A stretch of DNA of 64,000 nucleotides from Rossellomorea vietnamensis (GTDB lineage Bacteria; Bacillota; Bacilli; Bacillales; Bacillaceae_B): NCBI RefSeq assembly GCF_008180615.1, contig NZ_VTEH01000008.1:44438-108437 (forward strand), given 5' to 3'. The stretch's first letter is position 1; the number at the start of each line of letters is the position of its first letter. A program made the position numbers and the translations under genes. The notes below the pieces were generated by a model that made no database searches, was not told the origin of the DNA, and was given only the letters and a program-made list of their open reading frames with translations. This document shows positions 8,327 to 17,408 of the stretch, piece after piece.

Positions 8327-9531
8327 ACCGTTGCCTCGCTCACTCCCCATAGGTCAATTGCCTGTTTCAATTCAGTGTGGTCAGTTGCTGCCAGTTCAAG
8401 CGGAATGTCACTCATTACTGCACGAATCGCCTGATTGAACGCTTTTCCACCGCCCGCTGCACCAAGAGGATGACCATGGATCCCGCCGCCTGCATTGATG
8501 ACAGAGTCAATACCAAAATCTCTGTATAGCAGAGGGGTCAAGCCTGGATGGATACCGGCAGAAGGAACTGGCAGCGCCTTCTTGATGCGGTTATCTTCAG
8601 ATGTCAATTCTGTCGCTATTCCTAAAGCTGATTCTTTTTCCAGCGCCACGCTTCCGTAAGGTGATGGGAAGAGAGATAGATCAGCCCCTGCATACCGAAG
8701 GAGCTTTCCTAAAAGCAGCCTGTGAGAAAAACCATAATAAGGGGAAGATGTGAACGCGCCGCTGACTGCTGGATGCACCATCACCGGTAGTCCGATTTCA
8801 TTGTCTTCCCGTATCGCCTGAAGTACATCCAGCCCGTAGGCAAACACATTAAAGAGGAGAAGGTCGGCTCCAGATTCTTTTGCACGCTTTGCCTTATCTT
8901 TTAAGTCAAAAGTCTTTCCGGAAAGATTGACAGCATAAATGGTCCTATGGCCGGTTTCCTCATAGACAGCGTCCAATACACTCTTTGCCTTTGCTATTCT
9001 TTTAGTAAAGGGAGTAAGAGGATTATCAAACAGGATTTCATCATCTTTGACTATATCGATGCCCCCAAGCGCCTGGTCTCTAAGCTGCGTTGAAAAGTAA
9101 TCGAGTTCTTTTCCAATGACACTCTTGAAGATGCTCATCAAGAGCGGTGTATCGTATTTATTGAGCATTCTCCTTATTCCATCGATCCCATAGGCAGGAC
9201 CTGGGAAAGCAGACTTTAATTCATCAGAGAATTGCAGCTCCACCAGTTTGATTTTTCCATCAAGAGACAGTTTTCCAAATACCGTTGTCAAAATGGCTGG
9301 GAGGTCTGTGCTGAAATTAGCTGCCGGATAATAAATTTTGATAAGCCCTTTATTTTCCGCCAGGGCCTCTACCGAGACAACCCGGCCTTTATGGCGCTGA
9401 AGCTGCTTTTGTTCGAGATGGGGAAGATCCGTCCATGACCCGACTGTGAGCCCAAGAGCAATACCTTCAGCTTTCTTTTCCAAATTGTCCATCGAACCAT
9501 GGACAATATAAGACGCGGTTACACTTGTCAT
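8323..9531 (-). CDS. mtnW: DK-MTP-1-phosphate enolase (RuBisCO-like protein)
   Basis: A 402-residue type IV RuBisCO-like protein that enolises 2,3-diketo-5-methylthiopentyl-1-phosphate and does not fix CO2. The large-subunit signature is present as [10 protein letters not shown] with K162-D163-D164-E165, followed by the phosphate-binding barrel ends HPAVSGAF and [13 protein letters not shown] 9531 follows GAAAGGAG at 8 nt. It is the first gene of mtnWXBD. Its leader carries an S-box riboswitch whose terminator ends about 340 bp upstream, with two HE1 palindromes in between, so expression should rise when SAM is low. Confidence 0.95.
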   Translation of the reverse strand: MTSVTASYIVHGSMDNLEKKAEGIALGLTVGSWTDLPHLEQKQLQRHKGRVVSVEALAENKGLIKIYYPAANFSTDLPAILTTVFGKLSLDGKIKLVELQFSDELKSAFPGPAYGIDGIRRMLNKYDTPLLMSIFKSVIGKELDYFSTQLRDQALGGIDIVKDDEILFDNPLTPFTKRIAKAKSVLDAVYEETGHRTIYAVNLSGKTFDLKDKAKRAKESGADLLLFNVFAYGLDVLQAIREDNEIGLPVMVHPAVSGAFTSSPYYGFSHRLLLGKLLRYAGADLSLFPSPYGSVALEKESALGIATELTSEDNRIKKALPVPSAGIHPGLTPLLYRDFGIDSVINAGGGIHGHPLGAAGGGKAFNQAIRAVMSDIPLELAATDHTELKQAIDLWGVSEATV

Positions 9532-9566
9532 AAATGATGCTCCTTTCAAAACTTATGTACAAAGAT

Positions 9567-9690
9567 CAAAAGCGGAAGCGCCTTGATCAGCCCCGACAGG
9601 CAAATGTTCCTCAGAGAAAAAAAGGTGCTCTTTCCTTTTATTCTCTGAGGGTTATTTGACCCCGAGGGGCTAGGCGCTGCAGCTGGACGT
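9567..9690 (+). repeat. HE1 palindrome, copy 4 (in the mtnW leader)
   Basis: A complete copy with a perfect inner stem CTCAGAGAA/TTCTCTGAG, different from copies 2 and 3 but still paired. It lies within 40 bp of the mtnW start codon, inside the transcript that the S-box controls. Confidence 0.88.
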
Positions 9691-9692
9691 AT

Positions 9693-9813
9693 CAAAAGCG
9701 GAAGCGCCTTGATCAGCCCCGACAGGCAAATGTTCCTCAGAGAAAAAAAGGTGCTCTTTCCTTTTATTCTCTTTGGGTTATTTGACCCCGAGGGGCTAGG
9801 CGCTGCAGCTGGA
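9693..9813 (+). repeat. HE1 palindrome, copy 5
   Basis: Directly repeated after copy 4 with 2 bp between. The inner stem is CTCAGAGAA against TTCTCTTTG, so it is partly mismatched. With copy 4 it forms a dimer whose right flank is shared with the dimer at 36.8 kb. Confidence 0.87.
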
Positions 9814-9872
9814 TGTGGATTTTATAGCTGCAAATTATCCACAGAGGGTGATTATATAATTTCCTAAACCTC
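9814..9872. repeat. Conserved tail of the HE1 dimer with inverted DnaA-box-like sequences
   Basis: About 60 bp, similar to 37021-37081. It contains TGTGGAT at 9814 and TTATCCACA at 9835-9843, an inverted pair; the second matches the DnaA-box consensus. A role in DnaA binding is speculation. Confidence 0.5.
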
Positions 9873-9904
9873 AAAAAACCTCTTCCGGCTGAGGAAGAGG
9901 TTTT
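9873..9904 (-). terminator. S-box-controlled terminator before mtnW
   Basis: On the minus strand CCTCTTCC pairs with GGAAGAGG and is followed by TTTTTTGA. It lies directly downstream of the S-box aptamer. Confidence 0.88.
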
Positions 9905-9926
9905 ATTTTTTACAGTAAAAAATAAA

Positions 9927-10025
9927 CTCTTATCTCTCAGCAAATATGCTGCAAGAATTAGCACCGTGCTCTAAAGTCGGTTGCCGGGCATCATCGGGCC
10001 AGTCCCTCCGCCTGCTCTTGATAAG
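9927..10025 (-). ncRNA. SAM-I (S-box) riboswitch of mtnWXBD
   Basis: Reading leftward, the conserved S-box blocks appear in order: CTTATCAAGAG, GGCGGAGGGA, TGGCCCGATGA, CCGGCAACCG, CACGGTGCTAATTC and the closing GAGATAAGAG. A terminator follows. SAM binding should stabilise the terminator and shut off mtnWXBD. Confidence 0.95.
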
Positions 10026-10063
10026 AATAGGAATAGTATAAATTTTGTTGTAATTCAAAATGG

Positions 10064-10092
10064 ATTATGACACGTGTTGCAATTGTTGTCAA
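10064..10092 (-). promoter_or_regulatory. SigA promoter of mtnWXBD
   Basis: On the minus strand TTGACA, a 17-bp spacer, then CATAAT. It is placed about 40 bp before the S-box. Confidence 0.75.
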
Positions 10093-10178
10093 ACATTTTT
10101 TTGTGAGTTATCTGTCGATTCTGAATCAGAAAGGGCTGGACAGATCAGAGTATCCTAACCCAGCAAAGGATAGTGAGC

Positions 10179-11357
10179 CTACTGTTTGAAAAGCCCCAGC
10201 TCACCAATCCTTCTTACAGCTTCCCCCAGAATTTCCTCATCCTGCAGGAGGCCTACTCTGACATACCCTTCGCCGTACTCGCCGAATCCAGTACCGGGTG
10301 CGACAGCAACATGCGCTTCCTCCAGCAATACTTTGAAGAAGGACTCGGAAGTAAAACCCTCAGGTACAGGGAGCCATGCAAAGAAGGACCCTTTTGGCGC
10401 TTGCGCTTCCCATCCGATTTCGTGCAGCCGCTCCATCAAGAAATTCCGTCGGTTTTCATACAAAGAGACCAGGTTTTTCACACTTTCCTGAGAGGATGTC
10501 AGCGCGGTGGCAGCAGCTTTTTGGACCCCTCCGAAAAGGCTGCAGTGAAGATGATCCTGCAGGAGATTCAAGGCCGCTATGACACTTGGGTTACCGACAG
10601 CAAATCCTACTCTCCAGCCTGCCATATTGTATGTCTTTGATAAAGTATAAATCTCGATTCCAATATCCTTGGCACCTTCCGTTTGAAGAAAGCTTAGTGG
10701 CTTCTCCCCTTCAAACCCGATTGCCCCGTAAGCGAGGTCATGGACGACACAGAAATCATTGTCTTTTGCCAGCCCAACTGTTTCTGAGAAAAAGTCAGCC
10801 GTGGCAATAGCACCGGTAGGGTTGTTGGGATAGTTCAAGAACATCAGTTTAGCTTCTGCTAATGAACCTTTATCCAAGAGAGAATAATCAGGGAGGAAAT
10901 CATTTTTTTCATGCAAAGGCATAGGGACCATTTCCGCTTTGGCAAGTGATATTCCAGACCAATAATCAGGATACCCCGGGTCTGGCACAAGTGCGATATC
11001 TCCTTCATCAAGCAGGCACTGGCTGACTTCTATCAAACCGGCTTTACCGCCGAACAGTACCGCTACTTCGGTTTCAGGATCAATATCTACATTGTATTCA
11101 CGTTTATAAAATTCAGAAGCCGCTTCTTTGAAAAAAGGGTAGCCGCGAAAAGGAGAATACTTATGGAACAGAGGATTCTCGACAGCTTCTTGCGCAGATT
11201 GGACAATATGCCCGGGAGTGGGCTGATCAGGATTTCCCTGTGCTAAATTGATCACATTATGGCCTTCTGACGTCACTTTATTTACGTCTTTAACGAGTTT
11301 CGCAAAAAACTGCTGAGGAAGATTTTCTAAAGTTTTGGACTGTTTAAAAGATTTCAT
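10179..11357 (-). CDS. mtnE: Methionine-salvage aminotransferase
   Basis: A 392-residue fold-type I PLP aminotransferase that converts 4-methylthio-2-oxobutanoate to methionine, the last salvage step. The PLP lysine is K241 in LSKTYNMAGWRVGF, with the upstream aspartate/tyrosine motif VVHDLAYG and the NYPNNPTGA loop near 175-183. It lies between mtnW and the divergent mtnU, as in the B. subtilis ykr cluster. No S-box precedes it; only a short divergent promoter region (about 100 bp) separates it from mtnU. The assignment rests strongly on context, since sequence alone shows only a class I/II aminotransferase. Confidence 0.9.
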   Translation of the reverse strand: MKSFKQSKTLENLPQQFFAKLVKDVNKVTSEGHNVINLAQGNPDQPTPGHIVQSAQEAVENPLFHKYSPFRGYPFFKEAASEFYKREYNVDIDPETEVAVLFGGKAGLIEVSQCLLDEGDIALVPDPGYPDYWSGISLAKAEMVPMPLHEKNDFLPDYSLLDKGSLAEAKLMFLNYPNNPTGAIATADFFSETVGLAKDNDFCVVHDLAYGAIGFEGEKPLSFLQTEGAKDIGIEIYTLSKTYNMAGWRVGFAVGNPSVIAALNLLQDHLHCSLFGGVQKAAATALTSSQESVKNLVSLYENRRNFLMERLHEIGWEAQAPKGSFFAWLPVPEGFTSESFFKVLLEEAHVAVAPGTGFGEYGEGYVRVGLLQDEEILGEAVRRIGELGLFKQ

Positions 11358-11460
11358 AAGACGCTCCTTTTGAAAGATTCTTGAAATTCTAGTAGCTTAT
11401 GTTATATGGTTAATGAAAAAAAGTCCAGCCAATTTTTTGAATATTTCGAGGAGGGGTATT

Positions 11461-12249
11461 ATGGGTTTAAGGATAGCATGCTTGCAGATTGATATACAGT
11501 ATGGAAGACCGGAAGAGAACAGGAAAAATGTTTCCCAGGAGTTTCAGAAATTATTTGAGAAGGAAAAAAAGCTTGATGTTGTGGTCCTTCCTGAGCTATG
11601 GACAACTGGTTATGACCTGACAAGGCTGGATAAGATCTCGGATGATGAAGGGAAAGAGTCAATCGAATTTCTCTCCGGCTTAGCACAAAAATACAGCATC
11701 AATATCGTCGGTGGTTCTGTCGCTAAAAAAAGCGGTGAGAATATCACCAATACACTGTATTCTTTCGATAGATCCGGGAATCTCCTGGGTGAGTACAGCA
11801 AGGTCCACCTGTTCAAACTGATGGATGAGCATCATTATCTCTCAGCAGGAAACACAAGCGGAGCAGTCACGATTGAAGGTGTTCCTTCAGCTGCGTTCAT
11901 TTGTTACGATATTCGATTTCCCGAATGGATGAGAACCCATACAGCGGGAGGGGCAGAAGTACTGTATGTCGCTGCTGAATGGCCGCTTGCGCGCGTAAAT
12001 CATTGGCGGACACTTCTGCTGGCAAGAGCAATCGAAAATCAATGCTACGTTGTTGCCTGTAACCGGAGCGGAAGCGATCCCAATAATGAATTTGGCGGAC
12101 ATTCGATGATCATCGATCCGTGGGGGGAAATCATAGCCGAAGCTGGCGAAGGAGAAGAAGTCATCGTTTCCGAGTTGGATTTAGATAAAGTGAAACAAGT
12201 GAGGAAACAAATCCCGATTTTTCAGGATAGAAGGCCGGAGCTGTATTGA
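11461..12249 (+). CDS. mtnU: Carbon-nitrogen hydrolase MtnU (omega-amidase-like)
   Basis: A 262-residue nitrilase-superfamily amidase. The Glu-Lys-Cys triad is visible as E45 (VLPELWTTG), K114 (YSKVHLFKL) and C148 (FICYDIRFPEW). In this setting it probably hydrolyses the omega-amide left when glutamine is the amino donor for MtnE, which would pull transamination forward. ATG 11461 has GAGGAGGGG just upstream, and a longer in-frame start at 11413 lacks such a site. It is divergent from mtnE and upstream of the mtnKA riboswitch. Confidence 0.9.
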   Translation: MGLRIACLQIDIQYGRPEENRKNVSQEFQKLFEKEKKLDVVVLPELWTTGYDLTRLDKISDDEGKESIEFLSGLAQKYSINIVGGSVAKKSGENITNTLYSFDRSGNLLGEYSKVHLFKLMDEHHYLSAGNTSGAVTIEGVPSAAFICYDIRFPEWMRTHTAGGAEVLYVAAEWPLARVNHWRTLLLARAIENQCYVVACNRSGSDPNNEFGGHSMIIDPWGEIIAEAGEGEEVIVSELDLDKVKQVRKQIPIFQDRRPELY

Positions 12250-12311
12250 TTATGAAGAGAGGTCTCAACGATACTTCTCCTCAAAAATAAATGAACACCA
12301 TAAAAAAACTA

Positions 12312-12340
12312 TTGACAATTCACCACAAACCTAGTTTAAT
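12312..12340 (+). promoter_or_regulatory. SigA promoter of mtnKA
   Basis: TTGACA, a 17-bp spacer and TTTAAT, about 48 bp before the S-box. Confidence 0.78.
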
Positions 12341-12387
12341 GTTCATCAGTAATAATAAAAATGTTTAGAAAAATCAAATACGACATT

Positions 12388-12539
12388 CTCTTATCAAGAG
12401 TAGGCGGAGGGATTTGGCCCGATGAAGCCCAGCAACCGACTGTGACCAGTATATACTGGAGCGTTTTTATAAACGCTGGTTCAACCTAGCAGCACGGTGC
12501 TACTTCCAACAGAAAGGAAACTTTCTGGCAGATAAGAGG
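12388..12539 (+). ncRNA. SAM-I (S-box) riboswitch of mtnKA
   Basis: All S-box blocks are present: CTCTTATCAAGAG, GGCGGAGGGA, TGGCCCGATGAAGCC, CAGCAACCG, a long P3 arm, GGTGCTACTTCCAACAG and the closing CAGATAAGAG. It is followed by a terminator and mtnK. Confidence 0.96.
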
Positions 12540-12561
12540 TGCGAAGCCTTTTAATGTCTTC

Positions 12562-12591
12562 AAGCCTCTTTCTGAATGAAAGGGGCTTTTT
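12562..12591 (+). terminator. S-box-controlled terminator before mtnK
   Basis: AAGCCTCTTTC pairs with GAAAGGGGCTT around TGAAT and runs into Ts. The stem ends 40 bp before the mtnK start. Confidence 0.85.
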
Positions 12592-12630
12592 ACTATGCTG
12601 AAAAGCCTTGTAAACAAGGAGGAATATAAA

Positions 12631-13803
12631 TTGGCAATTGCAAAACAAACGGGATACTACCCTTTAACTGAAAATGGTGCAAAGCTGTTGGCAAAATCAT
12701 TGGGGTTCTTTTCAGAGAACGAAGAACTTGTCAGCACAGAGATTGGAGACGGCAACCTGAATTATGTTTTCAGGATCCTCAGCACATCTCATGGGAAATC
12801 AATTATTATCAAACAGGCTCTTCCTTACGCAAAGGTGGTTGGTGAAAGCATGCCGCTGACACTGAAGCGTGCCCAAATCGAAAGCAGCGCCTTGAAAAAA
12901 TATAGTGAGTTCACTCCAGAGTCTGTTCCAAAAGTATTTTATACAGATAGCGAGCTTGCCGTGACCATCATGGAAGATTTATCAGATTACAAGATTTTGA
13001 GGAAAGGATTGAATGAAGGATCGACGTATCCGCTGCTGGCAAACCATGTGGGGGCTTACCTTGCCAAAACCCTTTTCTTCACCTCAGATTTCGGTTTGAA
13101 CGGAAGGGAAAAGAAAGAGCTTGTCGGTCAATTCATCAACCCTGAACTTTGTAAAATCACCGAGGATTTAGTGTTTACGGACCCTTTTTATGACCGCGAC
13201 AGCAACGATTTTGAAGATCAGCTCAGAGAAAAAGCAGAAGGTTTGTGGCAGGATCACATACTGAAACTCGAAGTAGGCAAATTGAAAAGAAAGTTTTTGA
13301 CACAGGCAGATGCCCTTCTGCATGGCGACCTTCATACAGGCAGCATCTTTGTAACACAATCAGAGACGAAGATCATTGATCCTGAGTTTGCTTTCTTTGG
13401 TCCCATCGGTTTTGATATCGGCCAATTTTTTGCCAATATCCTTCTTAATGCCCTTTCTCGGACGAAGGCAGAACAGGCATCAAGGCTGGCCATTATATCA
13501 GACACTTGGAGCGTTTTCAGAGCAGAATTTACGAAGCTTTGGCTTGACCATAATCAAGAGGCATACTCCACAATAGCCGGATACCTTGACCATATCCTAG
13601 CTGAAATTTTCGAAGACTCAATCGGATTTGCAGGATGTGAAATTATACGCCGTACAATAGGTTTGGCCCACGTTGCGGACCTGGATGGAATAGAAGATAC
13701 TGCACAACGGATTAAAGCAAAAACGGAGGCGCTTGATCTGGGAAGAAGATTGGTTCTTCAGAGAAAAATCATCAAAACACCTGACCAACTTGCATTATAT
13801 TAA
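12631..13803 (+). CDS. mtnK: S-methyl-5-thioribose kinase
   Basis: A 390-residue kinase of the aminoglycoside-phosphotransferase fold that phosphorylates 5-methylthioribose at C1. The catalytic loop is HGDLHTGS from H231 with D233, and the metal-binding segment is IDPEFAF with D250. [11 protein letters not shown] near the N-terminus is the nucleotide-binding glycine-rich turn. TTG 12631 was chosen: AAGGAGGA lies 8 nt upstream and the resulting N-terminus matches the family, whereas ATG 12595 sits at the foot of the terminator. It is co-transcribed with mtnA, 11 bp downstream. Confidence 0.93.
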   Translation: MAIAKQTGYYPLTENGAKLLAKSLGFFSENEELVSTEIGDGNLNYVFRILSTSHGKSIIIKQALPYAKVVGESMPLTLKRAQIESSALKKYSEFTPESVPKVFYTDSELAVTIMEDLSDYKILRKGLNEGSTYPLLANHVGAYLAKTLFFTSDFGLNGREKKELVGQFINPELCKITEDLVFTDPFYDRDSNDFEDQLREKAEGLWQDHILKLEVGKLKRKFLTQADALLHGDLHTGSIFVTQSETKIIDPEFAFFGPIGFDIGQFFANILLNALSRTKAEQASRLAIISDTWSVFRAEFTKLWLDHNQEAYSTIAGYLDHILAEIFEDSIGFAGCEIIRRTIGLAHVADLDGIEDTAQRIKAKTEALDLGRRLVLQRKIIKTPDQLALY

Positions 13804-13814
13804 GGGGGAAGAAC

Positions 13815-14861
13815 ATGACAACCGGGACAACAACTATACGATCTGTGCAATGGAAAGGAGACTATATCCTCCTTTTGGACCAGCGGAAACTTCCGCACAA
13901 AACAGAATTCATTAAGCTTACAACTATAGAAGATGTGTGGGAGAGCATACATTCTTTGAAGGTCCGGGGAGCTCCCGCCATCGGAATAACAGCTGCATTT
14001 GGGCTGGCTTTATGGGCAAAATCCTTTAAGGAAAAAGAAAATTTCCTTGGGTTTTACTATGAATTAGAAGAGAAAAGGAGCTATTTGGAAAGTTCCCGTC
14101 CAACCGCTGTAAATCTGGCATGGGCACTTGCCAGGCTGCTCAAACGATTTTCCGGAGCAGCCACTGTGGAAGAAGGTCAATCTCTTCTTATCGAGGAGGC
14201 TAAGGCAATTGCAGCAGAAGATGAGAGAGTCTGCCGGTCTATCGGGGAACATGCTGCAGGATTGTTCACCCATGGAGATGCGGTCCTCACTCACTGCAAC
14301 GCAGGCGGGATTGCCACTGCAAGATACGGGACAGCACTGGCGCCCTTTTATATTTCTAAAGAAAAAGGAATAGAATTGAAGGTCTTTGCAACAGAAACCA
14401 GACCGGTCCTCCAAGGTTCCCGTCTCACAGTATGGGAACTAATGCAGGCCGGAATAGATGTGACTCTCATTACCGATAATATGGCTGCCCACACGATTGC
14501 TGAAAAGAATATTACCGCAATCATAGTAGGTGCCGATAGAATTGCAGCTAATGGGGACACCGCCAATAAAATCGGTACACGCGGTTTGGCAATCCTGGCA
14601 AGGGCATTCAATATCCCGTTTTATGTAGCCTCACCTTTATCGACAATCGATTTGGCCATAGAAACGGGAACTGAAATCCCGATTGAAGAAAGAAATTCAG
14701 AGGAAGTTACGCATATAAACGGGGTGGAAGTCGCCGCAAAAGGGGTGAGAGTGTATAACCCGGCGTTTGACGTGACACCGAATGAATATATTACTGCCAT
14801 CATTACTGAGAAAGGAATCCTCAGAGGTAATTACAAGGAAGTGCTGGCTTCCATTAAATAA
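13815..14861 (+). CDS. mtnA: Methylthioribose-1-phosphate isomerase
   Basis: A 348-residue aldose-ketose isomerase of the eIF2B-like family that converts methylthioribose-1-phosphate to methylthioribulose-1-phosphate, the substrate of MtnB. Catalytic C161 ([10 protein letters not shown]) and D241 ([17 protein letters not shown]) are in place, and RGAPAIGI is at about 51-58. The start has GGGGGAAG 5 nt upstream. It is the second gene of mtnKA and ends at a strong terminator. Confidence 0.95.
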   Translation: MTTGTTTIRSVQWKGDYILLLDQRKLPHKTEFIKLTTIEDVWESIHSLKVRGAPAIGITAAFGLALWAKSFKEKENFLGFYYELEEKRSYLESSRPTAVNLAWALARLLKRFSGAATVEEGQSLLIEEAKAIAAEDERVCRSIGEHAAGLFTHGDAVLTHCNAGGIATARYGTALAPFYISKEKGIELKVFATETRPVLQGSRLTVWELMQAGIDVTLITDNMAAHTIAEKNITAIIVGADRIAANGDTANKIGTRGLAILARAFNIPFYVASPLSTIDLAIETGTEIPIEERNSEEVTHINGVEVAAKGVRVYNPAFDVTPNEYITAIITEKGILRGNYKEVLASIK

Positions 14862-14863
14862 AG

Positions 14864-14925
14864 AACCACAGAGTTTTTGGTACAAGTCTGCTTCATTGTA
14901 CCAGGATTCTCTGTGGTTGTTTTTG
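14864..14925 (+). terminator. Terminator of mtnKA
   Basis: AACCACAGAG pairs with CTCTGTGGTT, with a second inner stem GGTACA/TGTACC, followed by GTTTTTG. Confidence 0.85.
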
Positions 14926-14977
14926 TACTAAATGCCATTTCGTGAAGTATAATGAAAAGAAAAATCGAGGTATCACT

Positions 14978-15904
14978 ATGGCAAAAAAGCGATATGAGAA
15001 TTTAGATGATGTCAGCAACAAAAAAACATTTAAAGAACTTATGAGGTGGATGAAGGAGCGGCGTGCTAAAACAAAAGACCTTGTTACCCAAATCCCGCAC
15101 ATAGATGAGAAGGAAGTGGACAAGCTTCAGTCCAATAGGAATCTGAACTCCATAACCTGGATAGGACACTCAACATTCCTTGTTCAATTAGATGGCTTAA
15201 ATATCCTGACTGACCCCGTATGGGCGAGAAGGATGGGGGCAGGAAAGAGATTAACAAGCCCAGGCATTGACTTGATGGAAATGCCTGAAATTGATATTGT
15301 TTTAATTTCGCATGGACATTATGATCACTTGGATTTTGCCACTATCAAAAAGCTGAAAGGCGACCCAATCTTTTATGTTCCACATGGGCTGAGGTCCGCT
15401 TTTTTAAGGCGGGGTTATAAGAATGTGATTGAAGCCAATTGGTGGGATTCCTTCGATGAACAGGGCGTTACGATGCACTTTGTCCCTGCCCAGCATTGGA
15501 CAAAACGGACGGTTACCGATACCAATACTTCTCATTGGGGAGGCTGGGTATTGAATCCTGGCACGAGTGGAAAGTCAATTTACTTTGTCGGGGATACAGG
15601 ATATTTCAGGGGATTCAAGGATATAGCTGAGAAACTTTTGCCCCAAATCATTTTAATGCCGATTGGAGCCTATGAACCGGAGTGGTTTATGAGGGACAGT
15701 CATATCAACCCTGAAGATGCAGTCAAAGCCTTCGCAGAAATGAATGGTGAATTGTTTATACCTATGCACTATGGGGCTTACCGCCTTGCTGATGATACAG
15801 GACCCGAAGCACGCGAAAGGCTGCTTGCTGAGTGGGAAAGAAAGAATATGGATGAAAGAAAATTGAAATTGCTGGATATCGGCGAAACTTTATGGCTTGA
15901 TTAA
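14978..15904 (+). CDS. MBL-fold hydrolase, NAPE-PLD/RomA-like
   Basis: A 308-residue metallo-beta-lactamase-fold protein. The zinc motif is SHGHYDHLD with H112, H114, D116 and H117; WIGHSTFLVQ at about 61-70, VGDTGYF and the late PMHYGAYR supply the remaining ligands. This arrangement resembles the NAPE-phospholipase D/RomA subgroup, which acts on phosphodiesters, but the bacterial substrate is not known. ATG 14978 has a CGAGGT site; an in-frame ATG at 14942 would add twelve residues without one. It is a single gene. Confidence 0.85.
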   Translation: MAKKRYENLDDVSNKKTFKELMRWMKERRAKTKDLVTQIPHIDEKEVDKLQSNRNLNSITWIGHSTFLVQLDGLNILTDPVWARRMGAGKRLTSPGIDLMEMPEIDIVLISHGHYDHLDFATIKKLKGDPIFYVPHGLRSAFLRRGYKNVIEANWWDSFDEQGVTMHFVPAQHWTKRTVTDTNTSHWGGWVLNPGTSGKSIYFVGDTGYFRGFKDIAEKLLPQIILMPIGAYEPEWFMRDSHINPEDAVKAFAEMNGELFIPMHYGAYRLADDTGPEARERLLAEWERKNMDERKLKLLDIGETLWLD

Positions 15905-16023
15905 GGGCGAATTTCAAAAACTTTTCCATCACAAAACAATCTCTCCTGAATTTAATCGCCACTATTTTACTCCTTTTGAATATATATGTGTAGTAGGTTT
16001 TACAAAAGGAGGTATGGTTTTAT

Positions 16024-16449
16024 ATGGCGGTGGTGAAAGCACCAGAAGCGCATGTGAAACTTTTGGCAAGGCTTATGAGGGCAGAGGCGGAAGGTGACGG
16101 GCGGCTCGGCATGCTGACGGTCGGTAATGTGAGCATTAACCGGGTTATTTCCAACTGTCTGGATTTCAAGGATCTCCGGACCATAGAAGATATGGTATAT
16201 CAGCGTCCAGGAGGATATGAAGCTACTGTAAAAGGGTATTTTTTTCAAAGGGCCAGAGAAAAAGATATAGAGCTCGCAAGGCAGGTCATTAAGGGGTGGA
16301 AATACCATCCTGCTTCCTATGCATTGTGGTTTTACAGGCCGGAAGGAGATTGCCCTCCAACCTGGTTCGACCAGCGAAACGTAGGGAGATACAAGTCACA
16401 CTGTTTCTTTGCACCAACACAAGAAGATTGTCCTCAGGTGTATTATTAA
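16024..16449 (+). CDS. cwlJ: Cell wall hydrolase CwlJ (spore cortex lysis)
   Basis: A 141-residue hydrolase of the SleB/CwlJ family with the expected CwlJ length. CwlJ sits in the spore coat and degrades cortex peptidoglycan during germination, notably in response to Ca-dipicolinate. The family start MAVVKAPEAHVKLLARLMRA contains the catalytic glutamate region RAEAEGDG, followed by VGNVSINRV and the C-terminal RYKSHCFF. AAAGGAGG precedes the start. In B. subtilis the localisation partner gerQ follows cwlJ; it is not next door here. Confidence 0.93.
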   Translation: MAVVKAPEAHVKLLARLMRAEAEGDGRLGMLTVGNVSINRVISNCLDFKDLRTIEDMVYQRPGGYEATVKGYFFQRAREKDIELARQVIKGWKYHPASYALWFYRPEGDCPPTWFDQRNVGRYKSHCFFAPTQEDCPQVYY

Positions 16450-16497
16450 GATAAGGCTGTTTTGAAAGGATGGATCTCCGTTTCATTCCTTCTGAGA

Positions 16498-16531
16498 AAA
16501 AGGCTTGCGTATGTAAACGCAAGCCTTTTTG
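16498..16531 (+). terminator. Terminator of cwlJ
   Basis: AAAGGCTTGCGT pairs with ACGCAAGCCTTT around ATGTAA, followed by Ts. Confidence 0.85.
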
Positions 16532-16646
16532 CCGAGAAAACTATTGCCGAAATTCGTGTACATAATAAAAATCACCATCAAAGTTTACGAATTTTCGCTG
16601 GGGTTATGATATAACTAATAGTGAATAGAAATTAGGAGGATCTTAC

Positions 16647-17237
16647 ATGCTGACCAAATCACTTAAATCATACATAGAAGAGGAAATGCACGATAACAAG
16701 ATTGCCTTGTTTTCTGATGAACGAATTTTCGCATCTGAAACCGGCATTCTGTCAGAAGAAATCACAGTTGAAACTTTGGATGATACGGTTCGTTTTCATG
16801 ACTCTCTGATTGAAAGAGTCAATAAGGAAACCGAGGAACTAATCCAAACAGAAGAAACCCCTCAGTTCCTTGAGACTCCTGTCAACTTTGTCAAAAGGAA
16901 TTTGAATGAGTTTCTTTTTATCGACAGCAAATGGTTTGAAATCATCAGAATAGATGGATTGACGCTGGAAGTCGACGATGTTTTTGGACATTACAGTGTG
17001 CTTACGGGTTTAAAGGTGCAAAAGAAAATGGCCAATGATTTGAAAGCCGCCCTGTCGGAAAAACTTCACGGCGAAGATAAAGTGCAGCTGATGTGGAATG
17101 ACAAGGACGGATTGTTTGACCTGAATCTTTCCATTGACAAACTGGAGGGTTTTAACGAAAACGAATCTCTGGGGAAAAATCTTCAACTTATTTACCACTT
17201 CTTATTTACTGTATTGAAGGAATTAGAAAGTAAATAA
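16647..17237 (+). CDS. Conserved Bacillaceae protein of unknown function
   Basis: A 196-residue acidic soluble protein. I recall similar Bacillaceae proteins being labelled branched-chain amino acid aminotransferase, but it is far too short and shows no PLP motif, so I do not accept that name. It has no signal peptide, helix or metal motif. Conserved-looking segments are SKWFEIIRIDGLTLEVDDVF and the C-terminal IYHFLFTVLKELE. TAGGAGGAT lies 5-6 nt before ATG 16647. It is a single gene ending at a terminator hairpin. Confidence 0.72.
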   Translation: MLTKSLKSYIEEEMHDNKIALFSDERIFASETGILSEEITVETLDDTVRFHDSLIERVNKETEELIQTEETPQFLETPVNFVKRNLNEFLFIDSKWFEIIRIDGLTLEVDDVFGHYSVLTGLKVQKKMANDLKAALSEKLHGEDKVQLMWNDKDGLFDLNLSIDKLEGFNENESLGKNLQLIYHFLFTVLKELESK

Positions 17238-17299
17238 CCATTTAAAGAGCAATCTGAATAAAGAGTTACGGTTTCTGTTATTGAGAAGGCTCCAGAAAT

Positions 17300-17341
17300 A
17301 AATGAAGGACGAAATCCTATGAGATTTCGTCCTCCATTTAT
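17300..17341. terminator. Bidirectional terminator
   Basis: AGGACGAAATC pairs with GATTTCGTCCT around CTATGA. It lies between two convergent genes and has A/T-rich flanks on both sides. Confidence 0.78.
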
Positions 17342-17408
17342 TTAACCTGACGGAGATATAGAATCTTTCTTCAGCCGTGCTGTCGGACTGGGAACCTCCT
17401 CTAATACT

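Noticed and set aside
10173..10640. A 155-codon plus-strand frame opposite mtnE
   Set aside because: It is the antisense shadow of mtnE, which has full aminotransferase motifs.
16647..17237. The name branched-chain amino acid aminotransferase for this protein
   Set aside because: At 196 residues it is far too short, and there is no PLP lysine motif.
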